Source: Bacillota bacterium
Lineage (GTDB): Bacteria; Bacillota; Clostridia; Lachnospirales; Lachnospiraceae
Reading direction: 5' to 3'
Length of the DNA stretch: 63,689 nucleotides
Assembly (NCBI GenBank): GCA_023436065.1
Contig: JAEZKU010000033.1
Location: 1 to 63,689 of the forward strand
Part shown: positions 10,001-17,114 of the stretch, piece by piece
Layout of the letters: each line of letters begins with the position of its first letter
Position numbering within the stretch: position 1 is the stretch's first letter
The notes under the pieces: model-generated
The model's database searches: none
Told to the model about the DNA's origin: nothing
What the model saw: the letters and a program-made list of their open reading frames with translations, nothing else
Position numbers and translations under genes: made by a program

Positions 10001-10632
10001 TTATCAATATCAAGACCGGTAGCATGGGTAACATCAATAACAGGATTCCGAAAGCAGAGATTACCAATACAGCAAAGGTATTGAATACTACCTATGCAAA
10101 GGTAGCTAATCAGGTCGGTCCAATGTATTCCTATTCTCAGTTCAGATTAACGAATATTTTCCGTACATTCATAGGCACCAAGTATTCGAATCTAATAACC
10201 GGTTTAGCTTCGTATGAGGACGTGAAAGAAGATAGGAGGTTATCAGGGGTTGGATTGACACAATATATGCAGCGCTGGTATGGGAACTATAAGCTGCCTA
10301 TAAATGTTCATGCGGTCGCATCCGGATATGACGTAATAGGATATATGAAAGATCACGGAATTGATTACAGTGAAAGCTTCTGGTTGAAGGGTGGTTATAT
10401 CATCGTCAACTTCAATATTATAACCATAGATAAAAACGGCAAGGAAAGATTGTCCTACATCAATGCGAATAACTACCTGAATAATGGTAATTGTTCTATG
10501 TGGGTGACAGAAGGGGCAATGGTACAGAAAGCAGATGATACAGGTTGTGTTTTTAATTTTAAGGCAGGTGATTTTCTGATATACCATACGGATAAAAAAT
10601 ACACAGACGATTATGAAGGAACCTTGTATTAG
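7081..10632 (+). CDS. Large secreted protein with Pro/Thr linker (DUF5704-like?)
   Basis: Exported protein of 1183 residues starting with TTG 7081 behind AGGAAGGTGG. A signal peptide ends near VNA/ADDD (about residue 35). Residues about 36-310 form a beta-rich N-terminal domain. A low-complexity linker of KPTP/KPSVTP repeats (about 315-350) is typical of extracellular Firmicute proteins. A long C-terminal region of about 830 residues rich in Tyr, Asn and Ser follows. From memory the overall plan resembles DUF5704 proteins found beside SLH proteins in Firmicutes, but this needs a profile search. It follows the SLH-like gene directly, so the two products may work together at the cell surface. 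The function is unknown. Confidence 0.7.
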   Translation: MLIKRRLVFHRLIYFTLIFIILFAYIGDTQVVNAADDDWIKIVGGVNGSQNTRNDRDRIIQTGTHNSADDNAIRYKTLYFRMTKQKYDLSNKFDEGSNTSIKYELVPFNFGDEKDDGTTKTVEYIIWKKDFLNAAAAPNIGITGDYLVANGSATVYLNNVFEVFQGNKTLHKLVYGYQDMLEKAPWSERTVNYLKGYYNFQYTLSAEVVFKVKVIAVDTEDNVLDDDLLGYTKHAIYNEVIPPYTLKNDTIKKDGITYEYQDYWKYTYKDRNSKETIKLGNYTGKKVSFKAPDAAGGSTLTIKMVFKKKSTKPSPTPKPGVTVTPAPKPSVTPKPTVIPKPTPPTIEVPVAKAPIELSTDTPSPEGLIDGDKYGARYFNSEKGISTTESQYVYVKTKDYLLGYKLVNRTGKIAYNVRVTKNYTLQYMTATPIEFGGPKPVTTTESRSQVVSVERAYSYWEIESLDYYYASAARVYNYSLPGGSVTLDGNMTYLKIPSLSTLHSSSLASHVMPPEQVSSGITIDGGTISSDSDTKPSIPYEDLSDYAWSGTSEAVVKNDSIIFDGRVVMSNASTRKIAPVPNVSSLVQCSENCHDKGLFTDNKVIDAEKENGNYSSSGSVTYLRHIASVNSLSSTKTFNVPVNNVVIHTPVICKPIVTGDNDKWSQLITPQSEAVQVVLDPDSTLNDFTVKILNTLEHSDRLGYRIRDFSRSFIDPNNVSYIAKKDGVVRNEVKFPFDVYVDKLGDGLTGNDIFLKSGTWYILGRDTHRFYVPMWVQEGVYTADFRSIAVNGTAKLDRTGVTKNSSINDYVATSTMNFEVSGRIYGLTLYDISDYPKWENVFRQRGTMYLKYFDGAVDGTKLNGYNEANAYYYTVGTKDQYGKSTDRLSKYTFPLVNGSHPRYKNLGILKTGYAVRFRLDTTGDMYGDLSHIKIVPTFYYVDADGKNRQKVDLYYSETINNKIYNVVKVGADIDLINIKTGSMGNINNRIPKAEITNTAKVLNTTYAKVANQVGPMYSYSQFRLTNIFRTFIGTKYSNLITGLASYEDVKEDRRLSGVGLTQYMQRWYGNYKLPINVHAVASGYDVIGYMKDHGIDYSESFWLKGGYIIVNFNIITIDKNGKERLSYINANNYLNNGNCSMWVTEGAMVQKADDTGCVFNFKAGDFLIYHTDKKYTDDYEGTLY

Positions 10633-10802
10633 CATGAATTGTATATCGTAAGATGACATTCCGTTATGACGGTAATTGTCGTAGTGATAAAAGTCAGAAT
10701 GAATTAAGTGTAATCAGGTAGAATGTTATTGTTAGTATTTGGTGATTTTGCTGATGAAAGGTAGAAAAAATTGGATATAATACATATATTACAAAATTAT
10801 GG

Positions 10803-10831
10803 TTGACATTTACATTAGAAGATTTTACAAT
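10803..10831 (+). promoter_or_regulatory. Strong orphan sigma-A promoter
   Basis: TTGACA (10803-10808), 17 bp, then TACAAT (10826-10831). No gene with a credible ribosome binding site follows on this strand before the strong hairpin at 11012-11058. The promoter therefore drives either a short untranslated RNA or a decayed gene. Confidence 0.5.
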
Positions 10832-10837
10832 ATAATC

Positions 10838-11062
10838 AAATAAACGACGAAGAAAATCTAATGCAAAGTAATATCATTGAGGTGTAGATTTTATCTTAGA
10901 TATTCTATCAATTCTATTATTTCTATTTTTTCTTTACTATTTTCCCTGAATTACAAACTTCTATACTTCAATTTGCATATTAAAGAAAGCAGTAAGTAAT
11001 TCTTCTGCAGAGCGATGGCGAGGCTATCGGATTTCATTCCGGAAAGCCTCGCCATCGCTTTT
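10838..11062 (+). ncRNA. Possible small RNA between an orphan promoter and a terminator
   Basis: The 225 bp between the TTGACA/TACAAT promoter and the 14-bp terminator stem has no supported ORF. The only ATG opens an 8-codon frame without a ribosome binding site. The first part is AT-rich and has little obvious structure. This is inference from signals only and matches no RNA family I know. Confidence 0.3.
11012..11062 (+). terminator. Strong intrinsic terminator, possibly bidirectional
   Basis: A 14-bp perfect GC-rich stem, GCGATGGCGAGGCT (11012-11025) with its complement (11045-11058), is followed by TTTT on the plus strand. It may also stop the convergent glutathione peroxidase transcript, although no T run follows on the minus strand. 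Confidence 0.8.
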
Positions 11063-11089
11063 CCTATATCAATTTTTATCTCTACAGAA

Positions 11090-11635
11090 TTATAACAGGT
11101 CCTTAATTCGGTCTTCTACGATGAATAAATCCTCGGTAGGCTCGAAACGCTCCACGACATTACCCTTACGGTCAATGAGGAATTTGGTAAAGTTCCACTT
11201 GATGCTGGGCTTGTTGGCGAAATCGGGATCGCTTTCCGATAGAATCTCAGTCAGCTTCGGGCCGATCGGATGGGAGAGATCGAAGCCTGCAAAGCCCTTC
11301 TGTGAAGTGAGGTATTGATATAAGGGATGTGCATTCTCACCGTTTACCTCAAGCTTAGAGAAGGTAGGGAAGGTGATACCGTAATTCGATTCACAGAAGG
11401 AATAGATCTCTTCGTCAGTTCCGGGAGCCTGATTACCGAATTGATTACAGGGGAAATCAAGAATGACGAAGCCTTCGTCAGCATATTTCTCATAGATGTC
11501 CTGAAGGGCATCATATTGCGGTGTGAAACCACATTGCGTTGCAGTATTTACAACCAGGAGAACCTTTCCCTCATAATCTGATAAGGAGACTTCATCTCCA
11601 TACTTATCCTTTACTTTAAAATCATATACATTCAT
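11090..11635 (-). CDS. gpx: Glutathione peroxidase family thiol peroxidase (Cys type)
   Basis: Reduces hydroperoxides; bacterial Cys-type members usually draw electrons from thioredoxin. The 181-residue protein carries the peroxidatic Cys in NTATQCGFTPQY, the FPCNQFG block holding the active-site Gln and second Cys, and the WNFTKFLID Trp/Asn block. The active residue is Cys, not selenocysteine. It lies 121 bp downstream of a second, frameshifted copy, so it may be the surviving member of a tandem pair transcribed from the OhrR-like promoter at 12268-12296. The protein has an insertion of about 20 residues (KGFAGFDLSHPIGP region) that the second copy lacks. Confidence 0.93.
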   Translation of the reverse strand: MNVYDFKVKDKYGDEVSLSDYEGKVLLVVNTATQCGFTPQYDALQDIYEKYADEGFVILDFPCNQFGNQAPGTDEEIYSFCESNYGITFPTFSKLEVNGENAHPLYQYLTSQKGFAGFDLSHPIGPKLTEILSESDPDFANKPSIKWNFTKFLIDRKGNVVERFEPTEDLFIVEDRIKDLL

Positions 11636-11756
11636 AGCTTCACCATGTATCCGGTCCTGCCGGGATACTTATCCTTTCTGAAATCATTATATATTATCTG
11701 TTAGCAGTTATCGTATAGTGTATACCTGCAGTCAAAAACTAATACTACAAAAAGTT

Positions 11757-12229
11757 CTATAACAAAGTTACCAGGTCCTCCTCGATGCTTTCCGGTGTAT
11801 CAGTGGGAGCGTAGCGCTTAATTACGTTACCGGAGCGGTCAATTAAGAACTTTGTAAAATTCCATTTGATTCCGTTCCCCAGGGCTCCACCTTTTCGCTG
11901 TTTTATATATATATAAAAAGGTTCAGCTTCCTTGCCGTTGACCTTAATTTTTGCAAAACGTGGGAAGGTAGTTCCATACCTTGCAGTACAGAAGGTCTGT
12001 ATCTCCTCCTCAGTACCCGGTACCTGTCCTGCGAATTGGTTGCAGGGAAAGTCAAGAACCTCAAAGCCCCGGTCTTTATATTTATCATACAGCATCTGCA
12101 AACCTCATATTGGGGTGTAAAGCCGCAATCGGTTGCAGTATTGACTACTAAAAGTACCTTGTTCTGATAGTCACTTATAGATACGTCATTACCCTTATTA
12201 TCCTTTACAATGAAATCATAGATACCCAT
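11757..12229 (-). pseudogene. gpx: Second glutathione peroxidase, frameshifted
   Basis: The upstream gene of the tandem pair. Its 5' part encodes a normal start (MGIYDF) and the peroxidatic block NTATDCGFTPQYE. The reading then breaks near 12101-12104, and the remainder (QMLYDKYKDRGFEV, FPCNQFAGQ, WNFTKFLID, to the stop) continues in another frame. Adding one base in the GAGGTTTGCAG context (minus strand) restores a 160-residue protein of normal family length. Either this is a real single-base deletion or it is a sequencing error. A GTG/ATG-rich start at 12238 is possible, but ATG 12229 sits better behind GAGAGATGG. Confidence 0.85.
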
Positions 12230-12258
12230 AAGCACCATCTCTCTTTATAAATGTTATT

Positions 12259-12296
12259 TACAATTAGATTGTATACAATTAAAGTGGAATTGTCAA
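12259..12296 (-). promoter_or_regulatory. Promoter with OhrR-like operator for the peroxidase pair
   Basis: On the minus strand TTGACA (12291-12296), 17 bp, and TACAAT (12268-12273) form a near-consensus promoter. The -10 overlaps TACAATTAGATTGTA (12259-12273), one mismatch from the OhrR/MarR-type consensus TACAATT-N-AATTGTA. A further half-site TACAATT follows at 12274-12280. OhrR-family repressors sense organic peroxides, which fits the downstream genes. The regulator itself is not in the window. Confidence 0.65.
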
Positions 12297-12310
12297 TAGG
12301 AAATTGAAAT

Positions 12311-12595
12311 TTATGTTATGACCCAATTATGTCTTATGATATCGTAACAAAGTACAATATCATTTCTATAACCATAAGCGTCATAGGTACAATAGAATAT
12401 TTTCACGGAGGGCTTATCCTCCTTGATTGCTTTAATTGAACTTACCTGATACTTGAGCAGTTCCTCTGTATCATCCTCAATACAGAAGGAACGGGGGATA
12501 AATTGTCCGGTAGTGTTGAAGGCAGCGCGTACGGCTACCGGATGACCGATGGGATGTCTGATGATTGGTTTGTGATCCGGGTTAAGAAATGGCAT
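12311..12595 (-). CDS. Small conserved-looking hypothetical protein
   Basis: The 94-residue protein matches no family I recognise. It is probably cytoplasmic: there is no signal peptide or membrane segment. It is rich in His and Pro at the start (HPIGHPVAVRAAF) and has an acidic middle and a beta-like C-terminus (KIFYCTYDAYGYRND). A clear AAGGAG ribosome binding site precedes the ATG at 12595, so it is likely real. It lies upstream of the peroxidase promoter and is transcribed in the same direction. Confidence 0.6.
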   Translation of the reverse strand: MPFLNPDHKPIIRHPIGHPVAVRAAFNTTGQFIPRSFCIEDDTEELLKYQVSSIKAIKEDKPSVKIFYCTYDAYGYRNDIVLCYDIIRHNWVIT

Positions 12596-12954
12596 ATTGT
12601 CAGCTCCTTTAGATTAGTAATCTTATTAAACTACATTAAATAGTCATCTTACGTCTAATTATACAAAAACCATATATTACCAATTATCCACATTATCAAC
12701 ATAGTGCCGTGGATAATTTACAAATTAAGTCAAGTGTTTATGAATTTGTCCGTTGATATAGTCGTATGTCGTTGGATTGATACTCTACGGAGCGTTTATT
12801 GAAGAACATGTGACGAAGTCCTACAATATCATTGGGTACGGTAAATCACTTACTTTTAGCCAGGTAAGAGCTCATTATTCAGGAGTTATTATGTCGAGAG
12901 CTAAGTGACGCCGGGTACTGAAAACCCAAATCGCATTAGAAAGAAGGATATTCA
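12596..12954. other. Intergenic region between divergent genes
   Basis: This 359-bp AT-rich region lies between the small hypothetical gene (minus) and the broken acetyltransferase gene (plus). It contains the ribosome binding sites of both. An open stretch of about 48 codons at 12765-12908 lacks a start and ribosome binding site. I see no clear promoter consensus, RNA or repeat. Confidence 0.4.
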
Positions 12955-13639
12955 ATGTCAGATCATAAAGAAAAAGAGCTAAGCTTTAATACAGCCTTTC
13001 ATCCGATTGATTTCGATCAATGGGATAGGAGACAGTACTTTTATTACTTTACAAAGATGTTACCCACCGGATACTCAATCAGCGTAGACATAGACATCAC
13101 CAACACTTATCATAGTATCAAAAAGCAAAATAGAAAGTTCTTTCCGGCTTATATATACTTAGCTTCAAAGCTGATCACGGAGCTAGGAGTTTCGTATCGC
13201 TAAGCTTGATGGACAGCTGGGATATTATGAGGTTTTACACCCTTCCTATGCTTGCTTCCACCAGGATGACAAGACGATGTCGAATATGTGGACGGAATAT
13301 TCACCTGACTTCGAGGAATTCTATCATAAGTATATGGAGGATCAAGAGAAATATGCCGATAACCATGGCATATTGGCAAAGCCTGAAATGCCGCCACATA
13401 ATAGCTATATGATAGGTATGTTACCCTGGATTGAGTTTACAAGCTATGCACCGATACCTTACGCGAATACGGAGTATTATTTTCCGATTATTCAGGCTGG
13501 CAGATTTTCTGAGAGAGATGGGAAGAAATTCATGCCTCTCTCTATTACGGTTCATCATGCTGTAGCTGACGGATATCATGTTGGCTTGTTCTTAGATAAA
13601 TTCAAGATGGGTATGGCAAACCCGGAGCATTGGAGTTAG
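12955..13639 (+). pseudogene. Chloramphenicol acetyltransferase-like gene, frameshifted
   Basis: CAT-type O-acetyltransferases move acetyl from acetyl-CoA to chloramphenicol or related molecules. The first part (start 12955 behind GAAGGA; FDQWDRRQYFYYF, YLASKLI) is typical of the CAT N-terminus. It runs into a stop at 13201-13203. The continuation is in another frame from about 13190 (EFRIAKLDGQLGYYEVLHPS, then the active-site block HHAVADGYH near the end). One frameshift between about 13186 and 13194 explains both parts, giving about 228 residues, close to the usual 210-220. The catalytic His-containing HHxxxDG motif is intact, so the break is recent or a sequencing error. Confidence 0.85.
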
Positions 13640-13665
13640 AGGAAGGATATTGAGTTGGATGCAAA

Positions 13666-13696
13666 AAAGGAACGTCTCATATTGAAACGTTCCTTT
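13666..13696. terminator. Bidirectional terminator between convergent genes
   Basis: A 10-bp stem AAAGGAACGT (13666-13675) / ACGTTCCTTT (13687-13696) has A and T runs on both sides. It serves the acetyltransferase remnant (plus) and the CNNM transporter gene (minus). Confidence 0.8.
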
Positions 13697-13700
13697 CTTA

Positions 13701-14984
13701 TTATTCGTCTTTTTCTTCAGGTTCAGCTACCTCATCCTTGATCAGCATATGAACCTTGTCCACACGGTTCTTATCTACCGAAGCGACAGTAAACACGATG
13801 TTGCCCTCAGTTACGGACTCGCCCTCCTCCGGAAGATGATCCAGGAGGTAAATAACATGTCCTGCGATGGAGTCATAGTCATCGGATTCTAGGTCGAGCT
13901 TGAAAGCATCATTTATCTCGTCCAGCTTGGTATAACCGTCGATCAGATATTCGTTCTCAGCCAGCATCTTGATGCTGTCTTCTTCGTCATCATCATATTC
14001 ATCGCGGATTTCTCCGACGATTTCCTCCAACAGGTCCTCGATTGTAATCAGACCGACAGTTGCACCGTATTCATCCAATACGATTGCAAGTGAGATAGAG
14101 CTTCTACGCATCTCTATCAACAGTTCGGAGGTTTTCTTATACTCATAAGTGAAATAAGGATCTCTCATGATATCAACAATATTGAAATCCTTCGGGTCTC
14201 CTTTATAGAAGAAGACATCCTTCAGGTTGACGATACCGATGACATTATCCCGGGTATCAGAGTAGACAGGCATACGGGTGTATTTCTCATCTGAAAATGC
14301 CTGTACCAATTCATCGTAGGTAAATTCAACATTGGCGAAGGCCATATCGGTACGAGGTACCATGACATCCTTGGCAAGGGAATCGCCGAAATCAACTACA
14401 TTGGTTATCATCCTTCGTTCTTCGCTCTCTAGAACACCTTCTTCATGACTGTAATCCAACAGATTTCTCAACTCGGATTCAGTAATTGCAGCGGTTTTAG
14501 CTTCCGCATCTATATGGAACAGCATCATAATACTATTACATATCTTGTTTAGAATAAAGGATAACGGTGTCAGCAGCGTGGTAAATAAGTAAATCGGACC
14601 TCCGATCGCAAGAGCTACCTTTTCAGGATAGATCGTAGCAATCGTCTTAGGTAATATCGATCCGAAAATCAGATACAGAAGAATAAGTACACCGATGGAT
14701 AAGCCCACCCAGGCATTGCCCCAATAGCTGATGGCCATAGTCGTCGCAAGAGCGGAAGCGGAAAGCTTCATCACGTTCTTACAGATCAGGATAGCACTTA
14801 ACATCTTTCGTGGTTCTTCTAACAATTTACTTACAGTTTTTGCACCTCTTACATTGTCGTCCTCCAGCGAGCGGATCCGTAGTTTGTTCACTCCATTGAG
14901 TGCTGCTTCGGAGCAGGTAAAAAAAGCGGACAGGATAAATAAAATAATCAATATAATCGGTTGCGTGGCGTCTTCGAGGCCCAC
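13701..14984 (-). CDS. CNNM/CorC (hemolysin C) family transporter or efflux regulator
   Basis: Membrane protein of 427 residues, in the family of CNNM/CorC magnesium (and cobalt) transport proteins. Order: N-terminal DUF21 domain with about four transmembrane segments (residues 1-190), a CBS pair (about 205-335, with VMVPRTDM at its start and a second CBS ending LVIEDLLEEIVGEI-like) and a C-terminal CorC_HlyC domain with an acidic tail. It starts with GTG 14984 behind AGGAGA. The gene is monocistronic: it has its own promoter and ends at the shared terminator. The exact transported ion cannot be read from the sequence. Confidence 0.9.
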   Translation of the reverse strand: MGLEDATQPIILIILFILSAFFTCSEAALNGVNKLRIRSLEDDNVRGAKTVSKLLEEPRKMLSAILICKNVMKLSASALATTMAISYWGNAWVGLSIGVLILLYLIFGSILPKTIATIYPEKVALAIGGPIYLFTTLLTPLSFILNKICNSIMMLFHIDAEAKTAAITESELRNLLDYSHEEGVLESEERRMITNVVDFGDSLAKDVMVPRTDMAFANVEFTYDELVQAFSDEKYTRMPVYSDTRDNVIGIVNLKDVFFYKGDPKDFNIVDIMRDPYFTYEYKKTSELLIEMRRSSISLAIVLDEYGATVGLITIEDLLEEIVGEIRDEYDDDEEDSIKMLAENEYLIDGYTKLDEINDAFKLDLESDDYDSIAGHVIYLLDHLPEEGESVTEGNIVFTVASVDKNRVDKVHMLIKDEVAEPEEKDE

Positions 14985-15033
14985 AATATCATCTCCTAAT
15001 ATTAACGATAATTAGTTACTTATACAATTTCTC

Positions 15034-15062
15034 ATATTACAGTAAGACAGCTGTAATGTCAA
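15034..15062 (-). promoter_or_regulatory. Promoter with inverted repeat in its spacer, for the CNNM gene
   Basis: Minus strand TTGACA (15057-15062), 17-bp spacer and TAATAT (15034-15039). The spacer holds an inverted repeat with arms ATTACAG (15036-15042) and CTGTAAT (15051-15057), placed where a repressor or MerR-like activator would act. A TACAGCTGT core resembles BlaI/CopY half-sites. Which factor binds is not known. Confidence 0.5.
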
Positions 15063-15240
15063 GTTTTCTGGATTTATTTTCATATTTTATTCTCGTGTAA
15101 CTAAAAAATGCTATTACATTATAGTTGATTCCTATTGTGAAAGTTACGAAAAGGGTTTATGATAGAGGACAGAGTGGTTTTGAGTTTCATTCTTAATTTC
15201 ATTCTATATATCTGATGTTTTGTTCCAAGGAGGATATCTG

Positions 15241-15870
15241 GTGAGAAAAAAATCACATATTTCACTTGCTAAGTACCTGATGAATAACATGAATGTACAG
15301 GACTTAAGTGATCACAGAAAAGCTTTTTATATCGGAAGCATACTTCCGGATTTGAAACCATCGTTTTTTACGAAGAGACATACGATTGATGAGACCTTTG
15401 AAGTTCTTATTGAAGAAATCAAAAAAATCACAGTCGATTATGATATCAACCGCGGGATCAGCAGTTATTACGCAAGACATCTTGGAGTAGTTACCCATTA
15501 TCTTTCGGATTACTGCACCTATCCTCACAATTCAATCTTTGACGGAAGTTTAACCGAGCATTGCTGTTATGAGAAGGAATTAAAGAATTCATTGAAGAAT
15601 TATGTTGAGAGTGATGCTTCAAGAAGAGAACGGGCACGGAACAAGAAATTTCATACCATTGATGAAATCAGTCATTTCATTATAAAAACCCATAAGGAAT
15701 ATCTGAAGGCGATTAAGAATGTAAAAGGTGATATCCATTATATCATCGAGCTGTGTTATAAAGTCGTGGATGCTATTCTGATGTTTTTTGAGATGGCTCT
15801 GGAAAAGCTGGAAAATGGATTGGTACAAAGGCACAAGTATCAGGCAGAAACCGTTTCTGCAGTGCTGTAG
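15241..15870 (+). CDS. Zinc-dependent phospholipase C family protein
   Basis: A protein of about 209 residues resembling the bacterial Zn-dependent PLC family (S1/P1-like fold). It has the N-terminal SHISLAKYL, an IGSILPDLKP segment and a central HLGVVTHYLSDYCTYPHN, with His and Asp residues positioned as zinc ligands. No signal peptide is present, unlike the secreted toxins, so it is probably an intracellular or uncharacterised member. GTG 15241 is preferred because AAGGAGG (15227-15233) lies 7 nt upstream; the longer TTG start at 15220 would include this site. It stands alone, with its own terminator. Confidence 0.75.
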   Translation: MRKKSHISLAKYLMNNMNVQDLSDHRKAFYIGSILPDLKPSFFTKRHTIDETFEVLIEEIKKITVDYDINRGISSYYARHLGVVTHYLSDYCTYPHNSIFDGSLTEHCCYEKELKNSLKNYVESDASRRERARNKKFHTIDEISHFIIKTHKEYLKAIKNVKGDIHYIIELCYKVVDAILMFFEMALEKLENGLVQRHKYQAETVSAVL

Positions 15871-15890
15871 GGACCAAATAAATAAATATT

Positions 15891-15932
15891 AAGGATGCAT
15901 TTTTTCGGTAGCGGGAGAATGCATCCTTTTTT
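15891..15932 (+). terminator. Intrinsic terminator of the phospholipase-like gene
   Basis: An 11-bp stem AAGGATGCATT (15891-15901) / AATGCATCCTT (15918-15928) is followed by a T run. Confidence 0.85.
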
Positions 15933-16005
15933 ATATAGTAAGAAGATCAGCAGTAAATAATAATTCGGTGTAGAACCGGAAAGGGAATGAGTATAAACCT
16001 GCTGT

Positions 16006-16018
16006 CAAGTCTTGCTAT
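16006..16018 (+). repeat. Short repeat shared with 17028-17040
   Basis: CAAGTCTTGCTAT occurs here and at 17028-17040, with looser similarity over about 36 bp around it. Together with the ybaK fragment just downstream it marks a degraded duplicate of the region around 17.0-18.7 kb. Confidence 0.55.
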
Positions 16019-16060
16019 CTGAACGATTTTATTATATGATGTTATTAAGTGGTAATAATT

Positions 16061-16215
16061 GATGCCCGAATTGAGCTGATATATCCATGAAGTAATTTGA
16101 GACAAGCTATCCTGCCTGTTACAGCAGCAATTCTGCAATCGAGCTGACCAGTGACGAATTGCAGGAATATACAGATTACACCGCCTGGGTGGATGTCTGC
16201 AAGGATTGGGAGTAA
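16061..16215 (+). pseudogene. Decayed duplicate of the 3' end of ybaK
   Basis: From 16075 the sequence follows the intact ybaK gene (18603-18743) closely, reading ADISMK-stop-FETSYPACYSSNSAIELTS, then AWVDVCKDWE and a stop. It contains an in-frame TAA after ADISMK and several substitutions. Before it, GATGCCCGAATTGA (16061-16074) matches 18459-18472, so the copy has lost the intervening 130 bp. It has no start and cannot make a functional deacylase. It is a remnant of a duplication of the neighbouring segment. Confidence 0.88.
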
Positions 16216-16268
16216 CAGATACAATATCATAGAAGTATGAACACAATAAAAGACGGAGGATGAAGCAC

Positions 16269-16748
16269 ATGAATGTAATGAAATCAGCTAAACGGTTTGT
16301 ACTCACCATTATGGTATTCGCTTTCATATTCAGTATTGTAGGAATGCCAATATCTGAGGTTTATGCAGCGGATTATGCCAAGTCTCTTACAAAAACGGTG
16401 ACCTTAAAAAAAGGGGAAACTGTATATTGGACTCTAGCTTCAAAAGCAGAGGGAGATCTTTCATTAATCATTGAAGAATTAAGCTTAAAGGGTGTGAAAA
16501 AAGATGAGACCTTAGAGGCTCATTCTGCGGATGATTATAACGAATATTTCTTCAACCTTTCTGATTTGAAGGAAGGCAAGAAAGAGACTTTGTACGTATA
16601 TGCAATGAAAAGCAAAGATTTTGGAGCATTTGCCAATATCACTAATCGTACCAGTGGAACGGTTAAACTTAAGATTAAGTTTAAAACGAAAAATGGTAAA
16701 AAGTTTATTAAGACAAAGGAATATAAAGTTTCCAATAATCAAGAATAA
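16269..16748 (+). CDS. Secreted hypothetical protein
   Basis: The 159-residue protein has a clear signal peptide (MNVMKSAKRF, hydrophobic core, cleavage near VYA/AD). The mature part is short, Lys-rich and beta-like, with no Cys, no LPxTG and no known domain (YWTLASKAEGDLSLII, then a C-terminal KIKFKTKNGKKFIKTKEY strand pair). ATG 16260 touches the GGAGG at 16255-16259, so ATG 16269, 9 nt downstream, is the start. It begins 54 bp after the ybaK remnant. The function is unknown; it is probably a small exported beta-sandwich protein. Confidence 0.65.
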   Translation: MNVMKSAKRFVLTIMVFAFIFSIVGMPISEVYAADYAKSLTKTVTLKKGETVYWTLASKAEGDLSLIIEELSLKGVKKDETLEAHSADDYNEYFFNLSDLKEGKKETLYVYAMKSKDFGAFANITNRTSGTVKLKIKFKTKNGKKFIKTKEYKVSNNQE

Positions 16749-17114
16749 AGCCAGTACTTAATATTTCATGATATTGTATGTTTACCTGTACTTACTCATT
16801 GATTAGATATACAGAAGAAGGTAAAATCATTGATAACTCCATGATAGAGTAGTATAAATAAGTGCTTTCTTATTCACTGCTCTTTCAGTAACATACTAAG
16901 ATATCGATCTGCAACCATGTTATGATAAATCAGGCTCTTTATCAGGTTCTTGGGATGGGATTCTTATGAATCTCCCTCAAATACCGGATGAAGAGCTGTT
17001 TTTATGTAATAGGAAAGTACTTTCGGACAAGTCTTGCTATTTGGAAGATTATGTACTATGATACGGTAGAAAGAGGTATTAGGAGAAGCTTGAATTAAGG
17101 TATGGGGTTTGTAG
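16749..17114. other. Intergenic region with repeat copy
   Basis: This 366-bp AT-rich region contains the second copy (17028-17040) of the CAAGTCTTGCTAT repeat. I see no RNA gene, no convincing promoter consensus and no terminator with a clear T run. Confidence 0.4.

Noticed and set aside
10243..10659. Minus-strand ORF of 138 codons opposite the end of the 1183-residue gene
   Set aside because: It is a shadow of the larger gene, with no ribosome binding site and no recognisable motif.
11090..12229. Selenocysteine at the active site of the glutathione peroxidases
   Set aside because: Both genes encode Cys (QCGFT and DCGFT) at the catalytic position, with no in-frame TGA there.
12765..12908. 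Open stretch of about 48 codons (YGAFIEEHVTKSYNIIGYGK and on)
   Set aside because: It has no start codon with a ribosome binding site, and open stretches of this size occur by chance. It could be a gene scrap but cannot be supported.
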